A stretch of 64,000 nt of DNA from the NCBI GenBank assembly GCA_037481875.1, contig JBBFKY010000001.1, positions 496,001-560,000 of the forward strand, written 5' to 3'. Both the position numbers and the translations under genes were made by a program. The notes below the pieces were generated by a model, which worked only from the letters and a program-made list of their open reading frames with translations, ran no database searches and had not been told where the DNA came from. Positions 32,598 through 40,624 of this stretch are shown piece by piece (positions within the stretch are counted from its first letter, which is position 1; the number at the start of each line of letters is the position of its first letter). The stretch is from Desulfosoma sp. Lineage in GTDB: Bacteria > Desulfobacterota > Syntrophobacteria > Syntrophobacterales > DSM-9756.

Positions 32598-33669
32598 GAG
32601 CCTCCTCCGTCTCACCCATGGCCCACACAATGGCACGAATATCCATGGCCACGGGACAGTGCCGCAGGCAACGGCCACAGCCGCAGCAGGCGAAGCGGCC
32701 GTATTTTTCGGGAAAATAACTGAACTTATGGCCGATTCGGTTTCGAAACCGTTCGGCCTTGAAGGGACGTGGATTATGCCCGCTGGCTTCCAAGGTGAAA
32801 TGAAAGAACATGCAGGAGTCCCAGGAACGCAGTCGTTCCCCTTGAAAGCCATGAGTCTCGTCGGTGATGGTGAAACAGTAGCAGGTGGGACAGACAAACG
32901 TACACACACCACAACTGAGGCATCGGTGCGTCTGAAAACGCCAGAAAGCCATGTCGGAAAAACGTTTTGAAAAAGATTCGGCCCTTTCGGTCAAGGAATT
33001 CACATGCTCGGTGCTGCGCCGTGCCTTTTCCCGCACATGGTGCGCTTCTTGGGTTTGGGAAGCCGTCGCGGTATTTCCGATGCCTTCCAAAAAGGCTTGT
33101 CCCTTGTCGGTAAGAGCGTGAAGCACATAGCCTTCGTTTATGGGAATCATCTGGACATCGCTTCCCTCGGTATCCGCCGGATGACTGCCTACGCCGCCAC
33201 AAAAGCATGCCGAGTCGGGACCGGAACAGACCATGGAGACCACGATATTTTTCTCACGCCGTGCCTTATAAACAGGATCCACAAAAGGACCCTGAAGAAA
33301 GGAACGGTCAAAAACAAGAAATCCACGGGCGTCACAGGGACGGCATCCAAAGAGGACAGTGGGTTGGATCTCCTTTGTGTCCTCGACAAATGTGGTTTGA
33401 GGCGAAAATTCGCAGGATTCCTTGTCCAGGCGAAATCGCAAAAGCTCTTCCACCTGTGGGAAAAGGACGTTTTTGGCGGACTTGACCGGAAGACGCTGAA
33501 AATCCGGTTCCATGCCTTCCTGAAATGGTTTGAAAGTCACCACATGGGGAAACGAAACGTCCAACGTGGGCACCCAGATTTGCACCTCACGGGCCAACCG
33601 CATGAGGAAGTCTTTAAGATCCCCATGGGAGAGAAAGGATGCGCTTTTCATAGTCATTTTTTGTTCCAT
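32590..33669 (-). CDS. flxB: FlxB, AsrA-like 4Fe-4S subunit
   Basis: A 359-residue protein resembling subunit A of anaerobic sulfite reductase. The start is taken at 33669, 20 nt after the flxC stop; the open frame further upstream overlaps flxC. Cys motifs: an FGCRPCDARGFLVFDR segment, CLSCGVCTFVCPTCYCF, and CCGCGRCLRHCPVAMDI near the C-terminus, giving two 4Fe-4S clusters. It bridges FlxA and HdrA/FlxD in the bifurcating complex. It is cytoplasmic. Confidence 0.85.
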   Translation of the reverse strand: MEQKMTMKSASFLSHGDLKDFLMRLAREVQIWVPTLDVSFPHVVTFKPFQEGMEPDFQRLPVKSAKNVLFPQVEELLRFRLDKESCEFSPQTTFVEDTKEIQPTVLFGCRPCDARGFLVFDRSFLQGPFVDPVYKARREKNIVVSMVCSGPDSACFCGGVGSHPADTEGSDVQMIPINEGYVLHALTDKGQAFLEGIGNTATASQTQEAHHVREKARRSTEHVNSLTERAESFSKRFSDMAFWRFQTHRCLSCGVCTFVCPTCYCFTITDETHGFQGERLRSWDSCMFFHFTLEASGHNPRPFKAERFRNRIGHKFSYFPEKYGRFACCGCGRCLRHCPVAMDIRAIVWAMGETEEAHD

Positions 33670-33689
33670 GTGATTCTCGACACGCGAAT

Positions 33690-34640
33690 TTAGATTCCTT
33701 TGACCGATGCGTCGTAGCTCAGCAAAGGCGGCTGAGCCATTATGTCCGTGCCCGATTCGTAGTTCCAGAGTTCCTGGGCGATTTCGGCTGTTTTTTCTTT
33801 CAACAATCCAATGGGGATTTTCATGGGACAGACCCGTTCGCATTCGCCGCATTCAGTGCATCGGCCCGCCAGATGCAAGGTGTGGATCATGTGGAACAAG
33901 AATTTGTCACGGACAGAATCTTTTTGAGTGACCCACTTTGGGGTGCGTGATTCGGCCAGGCATTGATCCTGACAAACACATAAAGGACAAGCATTACGGC
34001 AGGCGTAGCAACGCAAGCATCGTTCAAGTTCTCGAAGCCAAAAGGTTTTACGGGCTTCCAGGGGTTGACTTTCCAGCGCATGCACATGGGCGAAGGGATC
34101 TTTCGGCGCCGGCCTGGTTATGGGGGGTTCGGCAAGAACGTCATAGATAACGGGATTTGGATATCGGCATCTTTGGCAGCGTCGTGCCAAAACCCTGTCC
34201 AGAGGAATGGGATCCACTCCATCGGTGCAGGTCAGCACGACCATCCCGTCGCCAAAGGACACGTCGAGAATGGGACCGGATCGGGTTTTGGCCGAAAGCA
34301 CAGCGTCTACATCCACTGTGCCGGAGCACGGCAATCCAAAAATGACCAGCCGGTTTCGGTCCACAAAGCCTTCCTGTATGAGCGCCGTCACGGATCGGCT
34401 GTCGCAGCCCTTGACCAGAATACCGATTTTCTTTTCCCCATGGCTTGGGGCTTTCAAAGACTTTGCCAGATAAACGGAAAGATTGGGGGCGCACAGAGGA
34501 TTCCAGATCAGGGAATCCAGGTCGTTGCGGGTATGAAGGAAAGCCGGGACCGCATGGAGCGGGTCGTAACCTTTTTGCCAGCCCAGGACCAAATCCGTTT
34601 GATCCCAGAAAGATTCCACAAGGGTTCTGAGCGAGTTCAT
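33690..34640 (-). CDS. flxC: FlxC, 4Fe-4S electron-transfer subunit
   Basis: A 316-residue protein from ATG 34640 (AGAGG 5 nt upstream). The N-terminal half resembles the coenzyme F420 hydrogenase beta-like fold (GILVKGCDSRSVTALIQEGFV, VIFGLPCSGTVD). The C-terminal half has two ferredoxin-type clusters, CLRCYACRNACPLCVC and CTECGECERVCPM. It belongs to the Flx module next to hdrA. The gap of 58 nt to flxD has no gene. Confidence 0.85.
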   Translation of the reverse strand: MNSLRTLVESFWDQTDLVLGWQKGYDPLHAVPAFLHTRNDLDSLIWNPLCAPNLSVYLAKSLKAPSHGEKKIGILVKGCDSRSVTALIQEGFVDRNRLVIFGLPCSGTVDVDAVLSAKTRSGPILDVSFGDGMVVLTCTDGVDPIPLDRVLARRCQRCRYPNPVIYDVLAEPPITRPAPKDPFAHVHALESQPLEARKTFWLRELERCLRCYACRNACPLCVCQDQCLAESRTPKWVTQKDSVRDKFLFHMIHTLHLAGRCTECGECERVCPMKIPIGLLKEKTAEIAQELWNYESGTDIMAQPPLLSYDASVKGI

Positions 34641-34698
34641 CCTTTCCTCTATACAGGCTCTGTTCAAAGTCATTGGAACTAGCCCTGCTTCAGCGGTG

Positions 34699-35244
34699 TC
34701 AACGAGTAGCAGTCGAGTTCAGGGGCACAGCGAGTTGACACATGCCGGCGTTAGCAAGGTTGCAGCCTGGGGCTGTCATGCTATCACGGGTTTGATGCGG
34801 CAAAGCGCCAAAGCCTGGGTTAGGTCCTAACTCTTCAATGATGGCGGAAAACTCTGTTACCACCTGCTGCCAGCGTTGGCCTTCGGATGCGGACACCCAG
34901 GTGTACCGAAACCGTCTTGGATCTATACCGATGAAAGGTAGGTAACGTTGCACCAGTTCCAGACGGCGTCGAGCATAAAAGTTTCCCACGGCATAGTGGC
35001 AGTCCTTGGGATGACATCCGGAAACCAGAACCCCGTCGGCTCCTTGCGCCAGAGCTTTGATCACAAACAAAGGGTCCATACGTCCCGTGCAGGGTATACG
35101 AATGATGCGCAGATAAGGCGGTTGGCGAAACCGGCACACACCGGCGGTATCCGCTCCGCCGTAAGAACACCAGTTGCAGAGGAATCCCAGAATGCGAAGC
35201 GAAGAATGAGGTTTATCCGCGATGTTCATGGTGTTTTCAAGCAC
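34699..35244 (-). CDS. flxD: FlxD, MvhD-like 2Fe-2S subunit
   Basis: A 181-residue MvhD/FrhD-type protein that hands electrons to HdrA. It starts at GTG 35244 with GGAGG 6 nt upstream, overlapping hdrA by 8 nt. Diagnostic residues: FLCNWCSYGGADTAGV, RIIRIPCTGRMDPLFV and VSGCHPKDCHYAVGN. The Cys residues in these motifs ligate the 2Fe-2S cluster. All are Cys, so it is not the selenocysteine form seen in some relatives. Confidence 0.9.
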   Translation of the reverse strand: MLENTMNIADKPHSSLRILGFLCNWCSYGGADTAGVCRFRQPPYLRIIRIPCTGRMDPLFVIKALAQGADGVLVSGCHPKDCHYAVGNFYARRRLELVQRYLPFIGIDPRRFRYTWVSASEGQRWQQVVTEFSAIIEELGPNPGFGALPHQTRDSMTAPGCNLANAGMCQLAVPLNSTATR

Positions 35245-37195
35245 ACAAAGCCTCCAGTTCGGCCAGGATTTGGTCGTCCGTAAAATGCTTCAGTTGCGCG
35301 GCTTTGGGAGGGCACGTGGCGTTGCAAAGGCCGCAGCCTTGGCAGACCGTATCCAAAACATGAGCTTTTCGAGAACCATCCCGAAGCGTTTTCCATTCGA
35401 TGGCGCCAAAGGGGCACACGGAAAGGCATTTCCCGCATCCGATGCACGCCTTTTCCAGCACACGGGCGGTTTGCGGGTCGGTGGTGATGCTGTCGCGTGC
35501 GAAAAGGGCCAAAACTTTGGCGGCGGCGGCGCTTCCCTGAGCCACCGAGGCTGGAATGTCTTTGGGGCCTTGGCAAGCTCCGGCGAGGTAGATGCCGGCT
35601 GTGTTGGTTTCCACAGGCTTGAGCTTGGGATGACCTTCCATGAAAAAGCCGTAGGGGTCGTAAGAAATACGCAGTTTTTCGGCCAGTTCTTTAGCCCCGT
35701 GAGATGGTTCCATGCCTGTTGCCAAAACGACCAGGTCGGCTTGCACCTCCACTTGAGCTCCGAGAAGCGTGTCGGCGCCTTGCACCACCAAACGATCCCC
35801 TAAGGGATATATCTTACCCACGCGACCTCGAATGTATTGAACTCCGTAGTCTTCCACGGCTCGACGGACGAACTCGTCGTAGTTTTTACCGGGAGCTCGA
35901 ATGTCCATGTAAAACACGTAGCAGCGGACGTCAGGAAGGTGATCTCGAGCCAAGATGGCTTGTTTGGCCATGACCATGCAGCACACTCCGGAACAGTACG
36001 GCCTGTCTACCGATTTGTCCCGGGATCCCACACAGGCGATGAAAACAATGTCCCGAGGTTCTCGTCCGTCCGAAGGGCGCCGAATATGACCTCCAAAGGG
36101 CCCCGAGGCGCTAAGAATGCGTTCGAACTGCATGGTGCTGATCACGTCCGCATAACGTCCGGCGCCGTACTCTCCATAGGCTGCAGAGTTAAAAAGATCG
36201 TAGCCGGTTGCTACAATGACGGCGCCCACATGTTCCGTGATGAAACGATCCTCCATTTCAAAGCGCACAGCACCGACTGGGCAGATTTTTTGGCACACTC
36301 GACATTTGCCCGTCTTGAAATACCGGCATGCGTCCTTAAGGATATGCGCCTTTTTGGGGATGGCTTGAGGAAAGGGAATGCGAATGGCCGAAAGGGTTCC
36401 CAATCCCTCGTTAAAAGAATCGGGGGACTTCTTGGCCGGGCACTTTTCCATGCAAAGCCCGCATCCTGTGCAGGCGTTCCAATCCACGTAGGTCGCTTTT
36501 TGACGTAAGGTGATCGTAAAATTGCCGATGGTGCCGCTTAGGGATTCCACTTCCGTGTAGGTGTGCAGTGTGAGGTTTTCCTTTTGAGCCACATCCACCA
36601 TTTTGGGGCCGAGAATGCATGACGAGCAGTCAATGGTAGGAAAGGTCTTGTCCAGCTTGGCCATTTTGCCGCCGATGGAGGCTTCCCGTTCCACCAAAAC
36701 CACCTCCAGGCCCGCGTCGGCGCAATCCAGAGCCGCTTGAATACCCGCCACGCCCCCACCGATAACCATGACTCTTTTGGTGATGGGAACCTGAGAACCA
36801 AAAAGGGGTTCATTGAGCCTGACTTTGGCCACGGCCATTCGCACGAGATCGATCGCTTTTCGCGTGTTGACCGTCTTGTCCAACCCGATCCAGGAAACAT
36901 GTTCCCGAATGTTGGCCATTTCCAGCATGTAGCGGTTAAGGCCCGCTTTCTCGACGGCCCGTCGAAAAGTCAGTTCATGCATACGAGGGGAACAGGCGGC
37001 GACCACGACGCCTTGGAGTCCATGGTCCTGGATTGCATTTTGGATTTCCTGCTGCCCGGGTTCGGAACAGGTGTAGAGCAGTTCTGTGGCGTAGGCCACA
37101 TCGGGCCATAACGAGGCCTGAGCTGCTACGGCCTGAGTGTCCACGGTGCCGGCGATGTTGGTGCCGCAGCGGCAAACAAAAACACCAATGCGCAT
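35237..37195 (-). CDS. hdrA: HdrA, electron-bifurcating flavoprotein
   Basis: A 652-residue heterodisulfide-reductase-type flavoprotein, the bifurcating centre of the complex. In order: an N-terminal CRCGTNIAG motif, CSPRMHELTFRRAVE, the FAD motif VMVIGGGVAGIQAALDCADAG, TIDCSSCILGPKMVD (proximal cluster ligands), CTGCGLCMEKCP, CRVCQKICPVGA, and two C-terminal ferredoxin clusters CIGCGKCLSVCPFG and CQGCGLCNATCPP. Length is as expected for standalone HdrA. All positions are Cys. In sulfate reducers the Flx-Hdr complex couples NADH oxidation to reduction of ferredoxin and a thiol/disulfide carrier such as DsrC. Confidence 0.95.
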   Translation of the reverse strand: MRIGVFVCRCGTNIAGTVDTQAVAAQASLWPDVAYATELLYTCSEPGQQEIQNAIQDHGLQGVVVAACSPRMHELTFRRAVEKAGLNRYMLEMANIREHVSWIGLDKTVNTRKAIDLVRMAVAKVRLNEPLFGSQVPITKRVMVIGGGVAGIQAALDCADAGLEVVLVEREASIGGKMAKLDKTFPTIDCSSCILGPKMVDVAQKENLTLHTYTEVESLSGTIGNFTITLRQKATYVDWNACTGCGLCMEKCPAKKSPDSFNEGLGTLSAIRIPFPQAIPKKAHILKDACRYFKTGKCRVCQKICPVGAVRFEMEDRFITEHVGAVIVATGYDLFNSAAYGEYGAGRYADVISTMQFERILSASGPFGGHIRRPSDGREPRDIVFIACVGSRDKSVDRPYCSGVCCMVMAKQAILARDHLPDVRCYVFYMDIRAPGKNYDEFVRRAVEDYGVQYIRGRVGKIYPLGDRLVVQGADTLLGAQVEVQADLVVLATGMEPSHGAKELAEKLRISYDPYGFFMEGHPKLKPVETNTAGIYLAGACQGPKDIPASVAQGSAAAAKVLALFARDSITTDPQTARVLEKACIGCGKCLSVCPFGAIEWKTLRDGSRKAHVLDTVCQGCGLCNATCPPKAAQLKHFTDDQILAELEALCA

Positions 37196-37275
37196 GAGTG
37201 TTCCCTCAGTTCAGCGTCCAACTGTGTGCGATAAGGCTATTGGAGTCCGATTCAAGCAAAGAACAGACAACCGAT

Positions 37276-38184
37276 TCATGCCACAAACGTGTCTTGTGAA
37301 GGCGAGGTTTGCTCTTTCAAACGTGCCGCAAGGACCTTATATGGAGACACCGCCAGCTTGTCCAACCCCAGATCCTCCTCGGCAAGCCCTAAAGCCCACC
37401 CGATGACCTGGGTCAGGTAAAGAACCGGCAGATTGAATCGACGTCCCAGCGCCTTTTCCGCCTGAGCCTGTCTTAGATCCAAGTTCTGTTGGCACAAAGG
37501 GCAAGCCACGACAATCGCTTCGGCCCCCATACTTTGTGCCATGTCCAAAAGACGCCCCGAAAGGCGCGCTACCACGTCGCTTCGAGTCATCCCCGATGTG
37601 GCGCCGCAGCACTCGGTCTTGAAAGGAAAATCAGGCACGGAACATCCCAGGGCTTTCAAAAGCAGATCCATGGAAACGGGGTTTTCCGGATCGTCAAACT
37701 GGGCTGAATCCTGGGGGCGTGTTAACAAACATCCGTAGTAGGGCACAACCGAAACCCCATCCAAAGGCCGTTGCACAGCTTGAGCCAGAAGCTCCGGCCC
37801 TACCGTCTCATAAAGCAGCTGAAGCACGGAAATGGCGCGAACTCTGCCCGCGTATGGGAGCCCGAGAGCTTTTTGAAAAGCTTCGGGGCCGAAAGCATGA
37901 ACCTTGATAGCCCCTTTGAGGGCCTTCAGGCAGCCCGGGCAAGGGGTCATGATGGTTTCCAGACCGGCTTTTTGGGCCAGAACCAGATTACGTCCGGCAA
38001 GGGTCGCCGAGAGCATGGGGTCATATAAGGATGCCGGCGTAGAGCCGCAGCAGTTCCAATCTTCCAGTTCCGCTAGTTGAAGGCCGAGCGCATTGCAAAC
38101 GGTTCGTGTGGACAGATCGTACTCTGCAGCCAAGCCTTCCAGAGAGCATCCGGGATAGTAAGCAACGGGCTTGCTCATGGCCAT
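37276..38184 (-). CDS. hdrB: HdrB, CCG-domain heterodisulfide reductase subunit
   Basis: A 302-residue protein with two CCG domains (YYPGCSLEGLAAEY...NCCGSTPASL and PYYGCLLTRP...ECCGATSGMT), each binding a non-cubane 4Fe-4S cluster at the disulfide site. MTPCPGCLKALKG and VVACPLCQQNLD complete the two motifs. It acts in the cytoplasm on a disulfide (heterodisulfide in methanogens, probably the DsrC trisulfide or disulfide here). hdrC lies 25 nt upstream and hdrA 80 nt downstream. Confidence 0.95.
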   Translation of the reverse strand: MAMSKPVAYYPGCSLEGLAAEYDLSTRTVCNALGLQLAELEDWNCCGSTPASLYDPMLSATLAGRNLVLAQKAGLETIMTPCPGCLKALKGAIKVHAFGPEAFQKALGLPYAGRVRAISVLQLLYETVGPELLAQAVQRPLDGVSVVPYYGCLLTRPQDSAQFDDPENPVSMDLLLKALGCSVPDFPFKTECCGATSGMTRSDVVARLSGRLLDMAQSMGAEAIVVACPLCQQNLDLRQAQAEKALGRRFNLPVLYLTQVIGWALGLAEEDLGLDKLAVSPYKVLAARLKEQTSPSQDTFVA

Positions 38185-38209
38185 CCATCACCTATGGAGG
38201 AAAAGACGC

Positions 38210-38776
38210 TCAAAAAATTTTTGAAAAACGTTTCACCAAAGCCGCTACCTGGCGTCGGCCTTGAATACGATGAGGAACGAAGCTCAACTTTCCAGTTTTC
38301 AGCAGCTGAGGCGCCAAGTCCAAATCCGCAAGCACGGTTCCGGAGCGAACCTTGTAAGTGGCGAGAAGGCCCATTTCATAAACGCGCCCAAAGAGGGCTA
38401 CCGATCGCATGAATTCTTCGGAAAAGCGCCTGAGGTTTTTATCGGCCACATAGCCGTTTTCCAGGGCCATGATGCGAAGAGTAGCCATGACACGGGCCAC
38501 ATCGAGGGTACAAGGGCATCGCACCGTGCAGGCCTGACATTGGCCGCATATCCAGATAGCTCGGCACTGAAGCACGGTGTCCTTTTGTCCTAGTTGTACC
38601 AGGCGCATAACCTGGTTGATGGGAAAGTCATAATCCCCCGTAAAAGCGCAACTGGCGGTGCAATTGCCGCACTGGTAACATCGAGAAATGCTTTGGCCGC
38701 TGAGATCTTCCACTCGGCGCCCAAAATCAGGGTCGCTCTCCGCTTGAATTTTCAAAGTGTTCCGGCCGTTTTTCAT
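38210..38776 (-). CDS. hdrC: HdrC, 4Fe-4S subunit of heterodisulfide reductase
   Basis: A 188-residue protein with two ferredoxin-type motifs, CYQCGNCTASC and CGQCQACTVRCPC, linking HdrA to HdrB. The rest is helical (VMRLVQLGQKDTVLQCRAIWICGQC). It follows a GAF-domain gene by 9 nt, which argues for a single mRNA. It is soluble; no membrane segment. Confidence 0.92.
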   Translation of the reverse strand: MKNGRNTLKIQAESDPDFGRRVEDLSGQSISRCYQCGNCTASCAFTGDYDFPINQVMRLVQLGQKDTVLQCRAIWICGQCQACTVRCPCTLDVARVMATLRIMALENGYVADKNLRRFSEEFMRSVALFGRVYEMGLLATYKVRSGTVLADLDLAPQLLKTGKLSFVPHRIQGRRQVAALVKRFSKIF

Positions 38777-38785
38777 GGTCGCCCC

Positions 38786-39835
38786 TCAGCGGCTGCTTCC
38801 TTCGTAGCCGAACTCGATCAGTAGCTGCTGGTATTCGTATTTGACGCGCTGATACATACGGGCATTTTCAATGGCCATGGCACACTGTTGGGCAATGGCG
38901 GCCGCGAATTGGATTTCCAAGTCGTGAAAAGGTGGGCGTTCTCCTGTCAGGATACGCAGCACACCGATAACCTTGCCTCGCACCTGCAACGGTATGGAGA
39001 GAATCTTTCGAATGCCTTCCTCGATGACTTCGCTTCGGTATTGTATGCGAGGGTCCGTGTACACGTCTTCGATGACCACAATGCGTCCCGCCATGTTTTC
39101 CGCGATGCTCTTGGCCGCATCGACAGGTCCTTTCTTGAGAAAACGTTCGCTCAGGCCATAAGCCTGGGCCAAGTACAAGGTGTTGGTCTTCGTGTCCAAA
39201 AGGCGCACAGTGGTGCCCAAAACCCCCATGACCTGGGTGATCTTGGTCACGACCAGCTCCAAAACCTTGTTGATGGTAAGCGTAGAATTAATGGCGTGAG
39301 AAATTTCCTGAAAACTGGAAAGATAACGTCGTTCCCGTTCGATGATGTCTTCCAGCTTACGTTCCCAGACTAATGTGACGATGCCACGACCGGCTAAAGC
39401 TTCTGCGAACTGGATTTCTTCCTTGGTGAACCTTCGAGGTTCAGGGGCAAACAAGGCCACCATGCCCACAGATTGCTGTTCCACGTCCAAGGGAACAACC
39501 GCGGCGGCACGGACACCTTCCAGAAGCAAAGCCTCAAAGTCTTCACCGTCGTTGGCTAGACGAAGATCTTCAATCTGTATCACCTGTTGAGGCACGGAAG
39601 CACAAAGGCTTTCATCCTTGGGCTTGGAAAAGAGATAGGTTTCGCTGAGCCCGTAGCCTGCCACCAGTTCCAAACGAGAGCGATTCCTGCCGTAAGCCTT
39701 GATGACCGCCCCTTTGAGAGCGAGAGACTCCGTCAGGCGTCGCGTGATAAGGTTCATGACATCGGCGGCTTCCACACCGTCACACAGGGCACGGCTGACC
39801 TCGACAAAGGGCTTGAGAACGCTTGCCACATCCAT
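38786..39835 (-). CDS. Double-GAF-domain sensor protein, first gene of the hdr-flx operon
   Basis: A 349-residue cytoplasmic protein (start 39835, AAGGA 9 nt upstream). There are two GAF domains, about residues 10-170 (GYGLSETYLFSKPKDES...AAAVVPLDVEQQSVGMVALF) and 190-335 (TKITQVMGVLGTTVRLLDTKTNTLYLAQAYGLS...ILSIPLQVRGKVIGVLRIL), with no output domain. The second matches GAF proteins found beside hdr genes in sulfate reducers. It could sense a redox or small ligand and control the complex, but this is inference. A leader terminator lies upstream. Confidence 0.8.
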   Translation of the reverse strand: MDVASVLKPFVEVSRALCDGVEAADVMNLITRRLTESLALKGAVIKAYGRNRSRLELVAGYGLSETYLFSKPKDESLCASVPQQVIQIEDLRLANDGEDFEALLLEGVRAAAVVPLDVEQQSVGMVALFAPEPRRFTKEEIQFAEALAGRGIVTLVWERKLEDIIERERRYLSSFQEISHAINSTLTINKVLELVVTKITQVMGVLGTTVRLLDTKTNTLYLAQAYGLSERFLKKGPVDAAKSIAENMAGRIVVIEDVYTDPRIQYRSEVIEEGIRKILSIPLQVRGKVIGVLRILTGERPPFHDLEIQFAAAIAQQCAMAIENARMYQRVKYEYQQLLIEFGYEGSSR

Positions 39836-39881
39836 AGCGGCTTTCCTTGCTCCTTGCAGCATCGCTCGAAGGGAAGAAAAA

Positions 39882-39905
39882 GCCCCTCGAAACCTTTCGA
39901 GAGGC
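39882..39905 (-). terminator. Leader terminator/attenuator before the GAF-hdr-flx operon
   Basis: On the minus strand GCCTCTCGAAA-GG-TTTCGAGGGGC forms an 11-bp stem, followed by TTTTTCTTCCC. It sits between the promoter at 39936-39965 and the start codon at 39835. Confidence 0.6.
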
Positions 39906-39935
39906 TACTGAACGGTGATTCATTACAGGGGCGCC

Positions 39936-39965
39936 AATCTAGACGAACACTGTCGGTGCTGTCAA
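39936..39965 (-). promoter_or_regulatory. Promoter of the GAF-hdr-flx operon
   Basis: The minus-strand -35 is TTGACA (39960-39965) and the -10 is TAGATT (39936-39941), 18 bp apart. Transcription would start near 39929, ~95 nt before the first gene, and pass through the hairpin at 39882-39905. Confidence 0.5.
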
Positions 39966-39984
39966 CTCCTTTGCGTATCCTTTG

Positions 39985-40500
39985 TCGAGCCCTTGGGCTG
40001 AATTCGTGGACGATGCGGGCCACCAGAATCTTGCAGGTCGCCGATTCTCCCAAAAGGAGCCTCGACACCTTGCTCGGAGTCACCTTCTGAATGAGGCTCT
40101 GAAGGTTCAACATGGGCGGGCTCGGACCGATCATGAAAAAATCGTTGTCTTTTTCCGAGACCTCTAGGCGAAGGTCCAGATTTTCTCGGTGGAGGTCGTT
40201 TTCCTTTGCGGGCACTTGCATATTAACGTCAAAACCTGGGCGATGATGGCCGAAACGATGCTGAAAAAGCGGATATCCTCTTGAAAAGTCACCCCATGCC
40301 AGAAAAGGCGATCCAAACTGAGAACTCCCGAGGTACGCCCATGCAGAATCACCGGCACGCCGACAAAAGCGATCTGATCCTTTTGGATGGATCGGGATCC
40401 GGTTTTGTTCAGGAAAGAGGGGTTCGAGGCTGATGTTCGGGATCACAAAAGGCAAAATATCGAGAGAAAAACTCTTGCGGCACAAACTTGTCCGCTGAAA
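39985..40500 (-). pseudogene. Decayed NifA/sigma54-type regulator (GAF plus start of AAA+)
   Basis: Minus-strand fragments in two frames spell a NifA-like regulator: VPVILHGRTSGVLSLDRLF and FQEDIRFFSIVSAIIAQVL (end of a GAF domain), then, in another frame, FMIGPSPPMLNLQSLIQKVTPSK and LLLGESATCKILVARIVHE, an AAA+ start with a ruined Walker A (GESATCKI for GESGTGKE). The sequence stops matching after SPRAR; the rest of the AAA+ domain and the DNA-binding domain are absent. At least two frameshifts and a truncation. It lies just upstream of the GAF-hdr-flx operon, which it may once have regulated. Confidence 0.65.
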
Positions 40501-40624
40501 GGAAGTCAGGAGCGTACACTCAGGTTTACTGTTTGGATTACAAAAGAGCCTTGGGTGATATCTTTTTGTACCCCTTCAGAGAAAGCTCACAAGCAGGCTG
40601 GTTTCACGGCCCGGGTGAATTAAG

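Noticed and set aside
32598-32912. 105-codon N-terminal extension of flxA
   Set aside because: It overlaps flxB and lacks a ribosome site; GGAGGAGG marks the start at 32597.
34699-35244. FlxD/MvhD as a possible selenoprotein
   Set aside because: The positions that can be Sec in relatives are Cys in this copy.
35237-37195. HdrA as a possible selenoprotein
   Set aside because: Sec-containing HdrA is known, but every ligand position here is Cys (TIDCSSC) and the frame has no internal UGA.
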